Origin: Candidatus Rokuibacteriota bacterium
GTDB lineage: Bacteria > Methylomirabilota > Methylomirabilia > Rokubacteriales > CSP1-6
Assembly (NCBI GenBank): GCA_016177555.1
Contig: JACOVB010000282.1
Location: forward strand, 1-14,542
DNA: 14,542 bases
Reading direction: 5' to 3'
Shown here: positions 1 to 7,352 of the stretch, in pieces
Position numbering within the stretch: position 1 is the first letter of the stretch
Layout of the letters: each line of letters begins with the position of its first letter
Program-made: the position numbers and the translations under genes
Notes under the pieces: generated by a model
Database searches by the model: none
What the model was told of the DNA's origin: nothing
What the model saw: the letters and a program-made list of their open reading frames with translations, nothing else

Positions 1-1077
1 CAGATCCTCTTCCTCGACCGCGTCCCGCGCTGGGCGGCCGTGGACGAGGCGGTGAGCCTCGCCAAGCTCAAGGCGCGCAACCCGGGGCCGGCCGAATTCG
101 TCAACGCCGTGCTCCGCTCGCTCACGCGGACGCCGGCGCCGCCGCCAGCCCCGGACTCGCCCGTGGCCGCCGTCGGGGTCCGCTGGTCCTTCCCCGACTG
201 GCTGGTCGCGCGCTGGTTCGCCCGCTACGGCCGCCCGGAAGCGGAAGCCCTGATGGCAGCCCTCTGCGAGCGCCCGCCGCTCACCGTGCGCGCCAATACA
301 CTGCGCTGCTCCCGCGACATCGTGGCCGCGCGGCTGCGCGAGGAGGAGATGGCGGAGGCGCGGCCCACGGCGCTCGCCCCCGAGGGGCTCGTCGTCGAGC
401 GCGGCATCCCGGGGCGCTGGAAGGCCTTCACCGACGGGGCCTGCACCGTGCAGGACGAGGCCTCCATGCTCGTCGCCCGCCTCCTGGCCCCCCGGCCCGG
501 CGAGGTCGTGGCCGACACCTGCGCGGCCCCCGGGACCAAGGCCACCCATCTGGCCCAGCTCATGGAGAACCGCGGCACGATCATCGCCATCGACCCCCAG
601 GCAGCCAGGCTCCGACTCGTGGCCAAGGCGGCAGCCCGGCTCGGTGTGACCATCATCGAATGTCACACCGGCCCGGTGGAGACATTCGCCAGGCACTGGA
701 AGGAGCGCTGCGACCGCGTGCTCGTTGACGCGCCCTGCTCCAACCTGGGCGTCCTCCGCCGGAATCCCGAGGTCAAGTGGCGCCGCACGGAGGAGGACCT
801 GCGGCGCCTCCAGCAGAAACAGCGCGCGATCCTCGCCGCGGCCGCGTTGCTCGTCAGGCCGGGCGGGCGACTCGTCTATGCCACGTGCTCGCTCGAGCCC
901 GACGAGAACGAGGACGTGGTGTTGCCGTTCCTCGAGTCACACCGGGACTGGCGCGTGGATCCGCCCGGGGAGTTCCCTGTGGCCCCCGATGCTGCGGGCA
1001 TTATCCGGCTCCTCCCGCATGTCCACGGCACCGACGGCTTCAGCGCCATCCGCCTGCGCCGCCTGCCTGCCCCGTAG
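1..1077 (+). CDS. rsmB: 16S rRNA (cytosine-5-)-methyltransferase RsmB, 5'-truncated by window edge
   Basis: The frame is open from base 1, so the gene starts upstream and about 358 residues are visible. The first ~45 residues match the end of the NusB-like N-terminal domain (FVNAVLRSLTR). The rest is a SAM-dependent RNA m5C methyltransferase. It has motif I VADTCAAPGTKATH (from visible residue ~170), the motif IV cysteine in DAPCSNLG (visible Cys246) and the catalytic cysteine in YATCSLEPDENE (visible Cys296). The NPEVKWR stretch after motif IV is typical of the RsmB/Sun family, which methylates C967 of 16S rRNA (E. coli numbering). A 63-bp gap separates it from rpe, so the two may be co-transcribed. 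The NusB-like start plus both cysteines makes RsmB more likely than another NSUN-type paralogue. Confidence 0.93.
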   Translation, partial: QILFLDRVPRWAAVDEAVSLAKLKARNPGPAEFVNAVLRSLTRTPAPPPAPDSPVAAVGVRWSFPDWLVARWFARYGRPEAEALMAALCERPPLTVRANTLRCSRDIVAARLREEEMAEARPTALAPEGLVVERGIPGRWKAFTDGACTVQDEASMLVARLLAPRPGEVVADTCAAPGTKATHLAQLMENRGTIIAIDPQAARLRLVAKAAARLGVTIIECHTGPVETFARHWKERCDRVLVDAPCSNLGVLRRNPEVKWRRTEEDLRRLQQKQRAILAAAALLVRPGGRLVYATCSLEPDENEDVVLPFLESHRDWRVDPPGEFPVAPDAAGIIRLLPHVHGTDGFSAIRLRRLPAP

Positions 1078-1140
1078 CCCCGCCCGCCCGGGATCGTGGG
1101 GAGTTTGCGGGCATACCGGCGGGTCGAGTATGGTGGTGGC

Positions 1141-1803
1141 ATGATCAAGATCGCGCCCAGCATCCTCTCGGCCGACTTCGCCGCGCTGGGCGAGGCCATC
1201 GCGCGCGTCGAGGCCGGGGGGGCCGATCTGCTCCACGTGGACGTGATGGACGGCCACTTCGTTCCCAACCTCACGATCGGCCCACCCGTCATCGAGTCTA
1301 TCCGCAAGCGGACCCGGCTCCCGCTGGACGTCCACCTCATGATCGAGGAACCCGAGCGGTGGGTGGAGACCTATGTGAGGGCTGGCGCGGATCTCCTGAC
1401 CATCCATGCCGAGGCATGTCCCCATCCGCAGCGCTGCCTGTCCCAGATCCGGGAGGCGGGAGCCCGGGCGGGGATGGCCCTCAATCCCGGGACGCCGCCC
1501 GGGGTCCTGGACTATCTCCTCGACGATGTGGACCTCATCCTGGTCATGTCGGTCAACCCCGGGTTCGCAGGCCAATCCTTCATCCCGTCGGCATACGCAA
1601 AGGTCAGACAATTAAGGACTTTGATCGGCCGACGGGCCACCGAGCTGTCTGTGGATGGGGGGATCAAGCGGGAGCATGCCGCTCCCCTGGCTCAGGCGGG
1701 AGCGACCGTGCTGGTGGCGGGTTCGGCCATCTTCGGCTCGGCAGAGCCAGGCGAGGCCGTCCGGGAGATGAGGAGTGCCTCGGAAGTAGTGAAATTGGCT
1801 TGA
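1141..1803 (+). CDS. rpe: Ribulose-phosphate 3-epimerase
   Basis: This 220-residue TIM-barrel enzyme interconverts ribulose-5-phosphate and xylulose-5-phosphate in the pentose phosphate and Calvin pathways. Family signatures are in order: APSILSADF at residues 5-13, the metal-site HVDVMDGHFVPN (His32, Asp34), DVHLMIEEPE (His65), LNPGTP, VMSVNPGFAGQ, the second catalytic aspartate in VDGGIK (Asp172) and the phosphate-binding VAGSAIFG. I chose ATG 1141 because the protein then begins MIKIAPSIL, as family members do. An in-frame GTG at 1096 would add 15 residues with no homology-like content. Length is normal. It sits between rsmB and ffh, 58 bp ahead of the latter. Confidence 0.96.
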   Translation: MIKIAPSILSADFAALGEAIARVEAGGADLLHVDVMDGHFVPNLTIGPPVIESIRKRTRLPLDVHLMIEEPERWVETYVRAGADLLTIHAEACPHPQRCLSQIREAGARAGMALNPGTPPGVLDYLLDDVDLILVMSVNPGFAGQSFIPSAYAKVRQLRTLIGRRATELSVDGGIKREHAAPLAQAGATVLVAGSAIFGSAEPGEAVREMRSASEVVKLA

Positions 1804-1861
1804 CTTTCCCTCTCTCCGCACTTACCCTCTGATTTTCCACGACTAAATTTCCGGAGCGGCA

Positions 1862-3205
1862 ATGTTCGATAGCCTCACCACTCGTCTGACCGGGATATTC
1901 GATCGGCTCCGCGGCTTCGGCCGGCTGACGGAAGAGAATATCCAGGAGGCCCTCCGTGAAGTGCGGGTGGCCCTCCTCGAGGCCGACGTCAATTTCAAGG
2001 TCGTCAAGGCGTTCGTCGAGCGCGTCAGGGAAAAGGCCCAAGGGCAGGACGTTCTCAAGTCGCTGACCCCGGGCCAGCAGGTGGTCAAGGTGGTGCGCGA
2101 TGAGCTGGTGGAGCTGCTGGGTGGCTCTGGCCATCGGCTCGCCATGGCCCCCCACCCGCCCACGGTGATCATGCTCGTGGGCCTGCAGGGATCGGGCAAG
2201 ACGACGAGCGCGGCCAAGCTCGGCCGTCACTTCCAGAAGCAGGGGTTGCACCCGATCCTGGCCTCGGCGGACATCTACCGCCCCGCGGCCGTCGACCAGC
2301 TCAAGACGCTGGGGGCCCAGCTCGGCATCCCCGTGCTCGGGGACGCGGCGCAGAAGCCCGTGGCCATCTGCCGCCAGGCGCGGGACGAGGCTGCTCAGCG
2401 GGGGCTGTCGCCGCTGATCCTGGACACGGCGGGCCGCCTCCACATCGACGAGGGGATGCTGGAGGAGCTGCGGGCGATCAAGCGGGAGGTCGGGCCGCAT
2501 CACGTCCTCCTGGTGGTGGACGCCATGACGGGCCAGGACGCCGTCACCGTGGCGGACCGGTTCAATCAGGCCGTCGGCGTGGACGCCATCGTGCTCACGA
2601 AGATGGACGGCGACGCGCGCGGCGGGGCGGCCCTGTCGGTGCGCGAGGTGACGGGACGCCCCATCGCCTTCGTGGGCGTGGGCGAGAAGACCGAGGCCCT
2701 CGAGCCGTTTCACCCGGATCGGCTGGCGCAGCGCATCCTCGGCATGGGCGATGTGCTCTCGCTCGTGGAGCGAGCCCAGGCCGCGGTGGACCAGACCCAG
2801 GCCGAGAACCTGGCGCGGAAGATCCGCGAGGAGAGCTTCACCCTCGAGGACTTCGCCCAGCAGCTCAAGCAACTGCGCTCCATGGGGCCGCTGGACCAGC
2901 TCATGGACATGGTGCCGTTCTTCAAGGGCGGCAAGGGCATGCCCCGGGAGCTCCAGGGCGAGGAGCACGAGCTCCAGCGGTTCGAGGCGATCATCGCCTC
3001 CATGACGCCGAGGGAGCGGACCACGCCGGCGATCATCAACGGCGGCCGGCGCGCCCGCATCGCCAGGGGCAGCGGCACGTCAGTGTCGGACGTGAACCGG
3101 CTGCTCAAGCAGCACGCGCAGCTCAAGAAGATGATGAAGGGGCTCAAGCAGATGGAAGGGCGGATGGGCAAGCTCAAGGGCGCGCTCCCGTTCCTCCCGC
3201 GATGA
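1862..3205 (+). CDS. ffh: Signal recognition particle protein Ffh (SRP54)
   Basis: This GTPase subunit of the SRP binds 4.5S/6S RNA and signal sequences and docks with FtsY for co-translational membrane targeting. The 447-residue protein has the N-terminal helical domain (opening MFDSLTTRLTGIFDRLRGF), then the G domain with P-loop GLQGSGKT (residues 107-114), DTAGR (188-192) and TKMD (246-249) followed by GDARGG. The C-terminal methionine-rich M domain contains MGPLDQLMDMVPFF and the RNA-binding RRARIARGSGTSVSDVNRLL. ATG 1862 is preceded by GGAG at 1853-1856 with 5-base spacing. It heads the conserved ffh-rpsP-rimM-trmD-rplS block, with rpsP beginning 24 bp downstream. There is no ylxM gene directly upstream; rpe occupies that place. 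Confidence 0.97.
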   Translation: MFDSLTTRLTGIFDRLRGFGRLTEENIQEALREVRVALLEADVNFKVVKAFVERVREKAQGQDVLKSLTPGQQVVKVVRDELVELLGGSGHRLAMAPHPPTVIMLVGLQGSGKTTSAAKLGRHFQKQGLHPILASADIYRPAAVDQLKTLGAQLGIPVLGDAAQKPVAICRQARDEAAQRGLSPLILDTAGRLHIDEGMLEELRAIKREVGPHHVLLVVDAMTGQDAVTVADRFNQAVGVDAIVLTKMDGDARGGAALSVREVTGRPIAFVGVGEKTEALEPFHPDRLAQRILGMGDVLSLVERAQAAVDQTQAENLARKIREESFTLEDFAQQLKQLRSMGPLDQLMDMVPFFKGGKGMPRELQGEEHELQRFEAIIASMTPRERTTPAIINGGRRARIARGSGTSVSDVNRLLKQHAQLKKMMKGLKQMEGRMGKLKGALPFLPR

Positions 3206-3218
3206 CCACATCGAGAGC

Positions 3219-3227
3219 GAGGTGATC
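3219..3227 (+). promoter_or_regulatory. Strong Shine-Dalgarno of rpsP
   Basis: GAGGTGATC lies two bases before GTG 3230 and pairs over nine bases with the 3' end of typical 16S rRNA (core GAGG, spacing 7). It fixes the GTG as the rpsP start and points to high translation, as expected for a ribosomal protein. Confidence 0.8.
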
Positions 3228-3229
3228 CA

Positions 3230-3478
3230 GTGGCAGTCCACATTCGACTGAGACGTACGGGGACGACGAAGAAGCCGGCGTATCGCGTGGTGGTGGCCGA
3301 CTCCCGGGCGGCACGGGACGGGCGGTTCATCGAGGTGATCGGGCACTACAACCCGCTCACCAACCCGCCGACCCTCAAGATCGAGACGGAGAAGGCCTCG
3401 GCGTGGATCAAGAAGGGCGCGCAGCCGTCCAACACCGTGAAGAACCTCCTCGCCCGGGCCGGCGTGAAGAACGGGTAG
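3230..3478 (+). CDS. rpsP: 30S ribosomal protein S16
   Basis: This 82-residue S16 is a small-subunit assembly protein that contacts the 5' domain of 16S rRNA. It shows the family opening [34 protein letters not shown], seen here in pieces ([17 protein letters not shown], then [19 protein letters not shown]), and the C-terminal [16 protein letters not shown]. It starts with GTG behind a nine-base Shine-Dalgarno. Length equals that of E. coli S16. The TAG stop is followed by a frame that stays open for 28 codons, to a TGA overlapping the rimM start (see findings). The KH-domain RNA-binding gene (khpA/ylqC) often found between rpsP and rimM is absent. Confidence 0.96.
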   Translation: MAVHIRLRRTGTTKKPAYRVVVADSRAARDGRFIEVIGHYNPLTNPPTLKIETEKASAWIKKGAQPSNTVKNLLARAGVKNG

Positions 3479-3493
3479 ACGGCAGGGCGAGCT

Positions 3494-3580
3494 GAGCCGC
3501 GCCCCGCGGCGAGGCGAGCGGATATGGGAATCCCCCGAGCGGAGCGAGACGGGCGAGCGTGAGCGAGCCAGGCGCGGCTC
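3494..3580 (+). repeat. 10-bp inverted repeat spanning the rimM start
   Basis: GAGCCGCGCC (3494-3503) is perfectly complementary to GGCGCGGCTC (3571-3580). The arms flank the rpsP-rimM spacer and the rimM GTG start at 3559, so pairing in mRNA would place the rimM start in a 67-base loop. The region is otherwise made of short GCGAGC-type repeats. Ten-base inverted repeats can occur by chance in such GC-rich DNA, so a regulatory role is only possible. Confidence 0.35.
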
Positions 3581-4095
3581 CGCCGCTGGTGGCGGTCGGG
3601 GAGATTCTGCGGCCCCACGGGATCAAGGGCGATGTGAGGGTCCGGCCGCTGACGGATCACCCGCAGGAGCGCTTCGACAGGCTTCGCGAGTGCTTCCTCT
3701 GGGATCCCGCGACCGATCGGCGCGAGCGGTGCCGGATCGCCTCGCATCGCTTCGACGGGGACGGCGTGCTGGTGCGCCTGGAGGGGGTGGAGTCGCCCGA
3801 AGCGGCTCGCTCACTCAGCGGGCGGCTCATGGCCGTCCCGAGGGCCGAGGCCCTGCCGCCGGCGCCGGGGCAGTTCTACCCCTGGCAGCTCGAAGGCGCC
3901 GCCGTGGAGACGCCGCAGGGACGACAGCTGGGGACGTTCCTCCGGGTGGAGGGCTCGTCGGGGCAGCCGCTGTGGGTGATCGGCGACGGCGAGCGGGAGT
4001 GGCTGCTGCCGGCGGTGCCGGAGCTCGTGATCGAGGTGGACGTGGCGGGGCGCCGCATTGTGGCGGATCCGCCGGAGGGGCTGGTGGAGCTGTGA
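3559..4095 (+). CDS. rimM: Ribosome maturation factor RimM
   Basis: RimM binds S19 and helps mature the 30S head domain. The 178-residue protein has the N-terminal RimM domain (LVAVGEILRPHGIKGDVRVRPLTDHP, opening within residues 11-36) and the C-terminal PRC barrel, from about FYPWQLEGAAVETPQG to ADPPEGLVEL at the end. GTG 3559 is the only start that keeps VGEILRPHGIKG complete without running into the upstream spacer. No clear Shine-Dalgarno precedes it; a short in-frame peptide ends at TGA 3560-3562, overlapping this start, so translational coupling is possible. The gene overlaps trmD by 4 bp, the usual rimM-trmD pairing. Confidence 0.93.
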   Translation: MSEPGAAPPLVAVGEILRPHGIKGDVRVRPLTDHPQERFDRLRECFLWDPATDRRERCRIASHRFDGDGVLVRLEGVESPEAARSLSGRLMAVPRAEALPPAPGQFYPWQLEGAAVETPQGRQLGTFLRVEGSSGQPLWVIGDGEREWLLPAVPELVIEVDVAGRRIVADPPEGLVEL

Positions 4096-4838
4096 GGATC
4101 GACATCGTCACGCTGTTCCCGGGGATGCTCGAAGGCGCCCTCGGCGAGTCGATCATGGGCCGCGCGCGGGCGCGGGGGCTCGTGGACGTCAGGGTCCGCA
4201 ACCTGCGGGCGCACGCGCAGGGCACGCATCACGTGACGGACGATGCCCCCTTTGGCGGGGGCGGCGGCATGATCCTGAAACCCGAGCCGCTTGCGGCCTG
4301 CATCGGGACGCTCCGGGCACCCGGCTCGTGGGTGATCCTGCTGGACCCGGCGGGACGGCGCTTCACGCAGGAGATCGCGCGGGAGCTGGCGCGGCGTCCC
4401 CACCTGGTGCTGGTGTGCGGGCGGTACGAGGGCGTGGACGAGCGGGTGCGGGTGCACGTGGTGGACGAGGATCTGTCCATCGGAGACTACGTGCTTTCGG
4501 GCGGCGAGCCGGCGGCCCTCGTGGTGACGGACGCGGTGGTGCGGCTCTGTCCGGGCGTGCTCGGCCAGGAGTCGGCGCCGGAGCGGGACTCGTTCTCGCG
4601 CGGCCTGCTCGAGCACCCGCAGTACACGCGGCCGGAGCGGTTCGGTGACTGGGCGGTGCCGCCCGTGCTCCTCTCGGGCGACCACGGGCGGATCGACGCG
4701 TGGCGACGGGTCATGTCGGTGTGGCAGACGTGGCAGCGCAGGCGGGACCTCCTGGAGACCGCCGATCTCTCACCGGAAGAGCAGAAGTGGGTGGATGGTT
4801 TCAGCCAGGGCCGAACGCCCTCGGACTACATCACGTAA
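4092..4838 (+). CDS. trmD: tRNA (guanine-37-N1)-methyltransferase TrmD
   Basis: This SPOUT-class enzyme makes m1G37 in tRNAs reading CNN/GGN codons and prevents +1 frameshifting. GTG 4092 overlaps the rimM stop as GTGA and gives 248 residues beginning MRIDIVTLFPGML, as the family requires; longer in-frame extensions into rimM have no support. Visible motifs are DDAPFGGGGGMILKPEPL, LVCGRYEGVDERV, the trefoil-knot SAM site SIGDYVLSGGE, the catalytic aspartate in RDSFSRGLLEHPQYTRP (Asp166, E. coli Asp169) and VPPVLLSGDH. The C-terminal tRNA-binding helices are present. It is followed 15 bp later by rplS, as in most bacteria. Confidence 0.96.
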   Translation: MRIDIVTLFPGMLEGALGESIMGRARARGLVDVRVRNLRAHAQGTHHVTDDAPFGGGGGMILKPEPLAACIGTLRAPGSWVILLDPAGRRFTQEIARELARRPHLVLVCGRYEGVDERVRVHVVDEDLSIGDYVLSGGEPAALVVTDAVVRLCPGVLGQESAPERDSFSRGLLEHPQYTRPERFGDWAVPPVLLSGDHGRIDAWRRVMSVWQTWQRRRDLLETADLSPEEQKWVDGFSQGRTPSDYIT

Positions 4839-4853
4839 GGAGTAGAGAGGGAC

Positions 4854-5243
4854 ATGGAAGCGATTCGACTCATCGACGCGGCACAGCTGAAGAAGGACCG
4901 CGGGGGGTTCGCGCCCGGAGACACGGTGAAGGTGGCCGTGAAGGTGGTGGAAGGGGAGAAGGAGCGGCTGCAGGCCTTCGAGGGCGTGGTCATCCGGAAG
5001 CGGGGCGGCGGCGCCAGCGCCTCGTTCACCGTGCGGCGGATCTCGTACGGCGTGGGCGTGGAGCGCACCTTCCCGCTGCACTCGCCTCGGATCGACAAGA
5101 TCCAGGTCATGAAGCGCGCGGTGGTCCGCCGCGCCAAGCTCTACTACCTCCGCCAGCTGGCCGGCAAGGCCGCCCGGCTCAAGGAGAAGCGCTTCGTCCA
5201 CGTGCCGGCCTCGGGCGCCTCGGGGGAGACGCCCTCGAGCTGA
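4854..5243 (+). CDS. rplS: 50S ribosomal protein L19
   Basis: L19 lies at the subunit interface (bridges B6/B8). The 129-residue protein shows the family core: [20 protein letters not shown], then [20 protein letters not shown], then [20 protein letters not shown], and the basic [19 protein letters not shown] end. A short Ser/Gly-rich tail ([11 protein letters not shown]) extends beyond the usual end. ATG 4854 follows AAGGAG and a closer GAGAGGG. It completes the rpsP-rimM-trmD-rplS set, with rnhB immediately downstream. Confidence 0.96.
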   Translation: MEAIRLIDAAQLKKDRGGFAPGDTVKVAVKVVEGEKERLQAFEGVVIRKRGGGASASFTVRRISYGVGVERTFPLHSPRIDKIQVMKRAVVRRAKLYYLRQLAGKAARLKEKRFVHVPASGASGETPSS

Positions 5244-5253
5244 GGGCGGACCC

Positions 5254-5880
5254 ACGGCCGCGCCGTATCGGTTCGAGCGAGAGGCCTGGCGCCGAGGCCT
5301 GACCCGGGTCGCGGGGGTGGACGAGGCCGGGCGAGGCCCGCTGGCGGGACCGGTGGTGGCCGCCGCGGTGATCCTGGCGCCGGGGAGTCCCATCGAGGGG
5401 CTGGACGACTCGAAGCGAGTGGCGCCCGCCGAACGGGAGCGGCTCTTCGACCTGATCCGGGAGCGGGCCGTGGCGGTCGGCGTGGGGACGGCGGATGTGG
5501 CGACCATCGACCGCGTCAACATCCTCGAGGCCACGCGGCTCGCCATGGGCGAGGCGCTCGCGGGGCTCGGCGTGACGCCCGAGCTGGTCCTGACCGACCA
5601 CGTCGCGCTGCGGGGCCTCGGGTGCCCGCAGCGGAATCTGGTGCGGGGCGATCAGCGGTCGGCGACCGTGGCGGCGGCCTCGATCATCGCCAAGGTGACG
5701 CGTGACCGGATCATGGAGGCGCTGGACCGTGAGTTTCCCGCGTACGGCTTCGGCCGGCACAGGGGCTACCCGACTCCCGCTCATCAGCGGGCGATCCTGG
5801 AGCACGGGCCCTGTCCCGTGCACCGCATGAGCTTTCGCGGGGTGGGGCGACAGGGCAAGCTGTTCGGGGAACCGACGTGA
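5254..5880 (+). CDS. rnhB: Ribonuclease HII, apparent non-canonical start
   Basis: RNase HII nicks RNA-DNA hybrids and excises single ribonucleotides from DNA. Catalytic residues are all present: Asp23-Glu24 in VDEAGRGPLAGP, Asp115 (LTDHVAL) and Asp133 (RGDQRS), at the same spacing as E. coli Asp16/Glu17/Asp108/Asp126. ASIIAKVTRDR and YGFGRHRGYPT also match. The start is a problem. The first in-frame ATG/GTG/TTG is GTG 5317, which leaves one residue before the catalytic Asp and cuts the first beta strand. Upstream codons 5263-5316 encode PYRFEREAWRRGLTRVAG, which looks like a genuine RnhB N-terminus. I place the start at ACG 5254, behind AGGGCGG (5243-5249), as the best guess; CTG 5299 is an alternative. 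The end is certain and the start is not. Confidence 0.85.
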   Translation, partial: TAAPYRFEREAWRRGLTRVAGVDEAGRGPLAGPVVAAAVILAPGSPIEGLDDSKRVAPAERERLFDLIRERAVAVGVGTADVATIDRVNILEATRLAMGEALAGLGVTPELVLTDHVALRGLGCPQRNLVRGDQRSATVAAASIIAKVTRDRIMEALDREFPAYGFGRHRGYPTPAHQRAILEHGPCPVHRMSFRGVGRQGKLFGEPT

Positions 5881-5900
5881 TGGTCGATCGCGTGTCGATC

Positions 5901-5909
5901 AAGGAGTGA
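5901..5909 (+). promoter_or_regulatory. Shine-Dalgarno of yraN
   Basis: AAGGAGTGA has a perfect AAGGAG core six bases before GTG 5913, which fixes the yraN start at GTG. Confidence 0.7.
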
Positions 5910-5912
5910 CGC

Positions 5913-6293
5913 GTGCCTACTGACACTCGCAGGGCCACAGGGATCAGGGGGGAGGAGGAAGCGGCGCGCTTCCTGGCGCGCTGCGGCTACGCCATCCTGG
6001 ACAAGAACGTCCGGACGAGGGCCGGCGAGATCGACCTCGTCGCCAAGGAGGGCAAGACCCTCGTCTTCGTCGAGGTCAAGACGCGCAGGGACCTCGCGGG
6101 CGATCCGCCCCAGGCGGCCGTGAACACGCGCAAGCAGAACCGGCTGGGGAAGCTGGCGCACGGCTACCTGAAGCTCCGCCGGTTGCGGGAGATGCCGTGC
6201 CGCTTCGACGTCGTGGCGGTGATCGTGAACGAGGAGGGCGGCGTCAAGGCGATCCGCCACATCCCCAATGCCTTTTCCGTCGCCGCCTGGTAG
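5913..6293 (+). CDS. yraN: YraN/UPF0102 family nuclease-fold protein
   Basis: This 126-residue protein belongs to UPF0102, which has a restriction-endonuclease-like (Holliday-junction-resolvase-type) fold and no firmly established role. The nuclease-like motif is intact: GEIDLVAKEG (Glu39, Asp41) followed by LVFVEVKTR (Glu54, Lys56). The N-terminal GEEEAARFLARCGYAILDKN and a C-terminal RFDVVAV stretch also match the family. GTG 5913 is set by a well-placed Shine-Dalgarno. The gene commonly follows rnhB in bacteria, as here with a 32-bp gap, suggesting the end of the housekeeping operon. Confidence 0.92.
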   Translation: MPTDTRRATGIRGEEEAARFLARCGYAILDKNVRTRAGEIDLVAKEGKTLVFVEVKTRRDLAGDPPQAAVNTRKQNRLGKLAHGYLKLRRLREMPCRFDVVAVIVNEEGGVKAIRHIPNAFSVAAW

Positions 6294-6338
6294 GCTCGCG
6301 CCGATCGACCGGCAGGCCGAGCGCATGGGAGAACACGG

Positions 6339-7268
6339 ATGACGAACGACTTCCGTTTCCAGGGCTGCATGCCCGCCAACCTGCTGCCCTTCCGCGCCGA
6401 CCTCGAGATCGACGAGGCCGCCTACCGCAAGCACCTGCGCTGGCTCGCCGACGCTCGCGGCGTCACCGCCATCGTCGCCAATGGTCACGCGGCCGAGGTC
6501 TCCTCCCTCTCGCGGGAAGAGCGGAGGCGGACACTGGCGCTCGCGCTCGACGAGGTGGCGGGCAAGGTCCCGATCATCGCGGGCGTCTATGCCGACGGCA
6601 CGCAGGAGGCTCTCGAGCTCGCGCGGGACGCGCGGGCTGCGGGCGCCGCCGGCCTCCTGGTCTTCCCCCCGACCATCTTCATGTGGGGGGCCCAGGTGAA
6701 GCCCGACATGGTGCTCCGCCACTTCTCGGAGCTGGCCGACCGGGTGGATCTCCCCCTGATCGTCTTCGAGTACCCGCCCGCCTCCGGCATCGGCTACAGC
6801 CCCGAGACGCTCGGCGCCCTCTGCAAGATCCCCTCCGTGGTGGGCGTCAAGGACTGGTCCAACGACATCGTCGCCTACGAGAAGAATCTCCGCGCGCTGC
6901 GCGCCTCGGGGCGGCCCGTGGCCATGCTCTCGTCGTTCACGATGTCGCTCATGGCCACGTTCCTCGTGGGCGCCGACGGCTGCATCTCCGGCATGGGGAG
7001 CGTGGCGGCCGATCTGCAGGCCGAGCTCTTCGCCGCCGTCCAGGCAGGAGACCTGGCGGGGGCCCGCCGGGTGAACGAGCGGCTGGCTCCGCTGGTGGCG
7101 GTGTTCTACGCGCCGCCCTTCGTGGACATGCACAACCGCATGAAAGAAGCGCTCGCCATCCTGGGGCGCATCCCGGCCGCGCATGTGCGTCCCCCGCTCA
7201 CGCCGGTCTCCGAGGAGGAGCGCCACCGCATCCGCCTCGCGCTACGGGAGGCGCGGCTCCTCACCTGA
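6339..7268 (+). CDS. Dihydrodipicolinate synthase-family lyase/aldolase, divergent active site
   Basis: This 309-residue TIM-barrel protein belongs to the DHDPS/N-acetylneuraminate lyase superfamily, which forms a Schiff base between a lysine and a keto acid such as pyruvate. The Schiff-base lysine is present in VVGVKDWS (Lys171). Other residues typical of DapA are not. The Tyr133 position is Phe143 in VFEYPPASG, the substrate-carboxylate Arg138 is Ala148, and the GTTGES loop reads GHAAEV (His50, Ala51). It is therefore unlikely to be the lysine-biosynthesis DapA and probably cleaves or dehydrates another 2-keto acid. ATG 6339 is preceded by GGGAG about eight bases upstream. It lies 45 bp after yraN and could be read through from that operon, but is functionally unrelated. 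The true substrate cannot be read from the sequence. Confidence 0.85.
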   Translation: MTNDFRFQGCMPANLLPFRADLEIDEAAYRKHLRWLADARGVTAIVANGHAAEVSSLSREERRRTLALALDEVAGKVPIIAGVYADGTQEALELARDARAAGAAGLLVFPPTIFMWGAQVKPDMVLRHFSELADRVDLPLIVFEYPPASGIGYSPETLGALCKIPSVVGVKDWSNDIVAYEKNLRALRASGRPVAMLSSFTMSLMATFLVGADGCISGMGSVAADLQAELFAAVQAGDLAGARRVNERLAPLVAVFYAPPFVDMHNRMKEALAILGRIPAAHVRPPLTPVSEEERHRIRLALREARLLT

Positions 7269-7315
7269 TCACGCGAGCAGGGAGTCGACCTGGCCATGTC
7301 CGCCCACTGGCGCGC

Positions 7316-7345
7316 TTGAATCCCGACGCCTCGGACCATTAGAAT
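7316..7345 (+). promoter_or_regulatory. Probable sigma-70-type promoter for the toxin-antitoxin pair (leaderless)
   Basis: TTGAAT (7316-7321, 4/6 to the -35 consensus) and TAGAAT (7340-7345, 5/6 to the -10) are separated by 18 bp. The -10 ends only seven bases before ATG 7353, so transcription would start at or next to the start codon. No Shine-Dalgarno is visible before the ATG, which fits a leaderless mRNA. Confidence 0.55.
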
Positions 7346-7352
7346 CGCCAAT

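Noticed and set aside
1082..1113. GCCCGC/GCGGGC inverted repeat after rsmB, as a possible terminator
   Set aside because: Six-base stem with a 20-base loop and no T-run; expected by chance in this GC-rich spacer.
5880..5909. Nine-codon ORF (MVDRVSIKE) overlapping the rnhB stop and covering the yraN Shine-Dalgarno
   Set aside because: Too short and without supporting signal; the AAGGAG it contains is adequately explained as the yraN ribosome site.
5784..7226. A 480-codon minus-strand open frame across rnhB, yraN and the lyase gene
   Set aside because: It spans several unrelated + strand genes and has shadow-like composition (many Gly, His, Arg, Asp).
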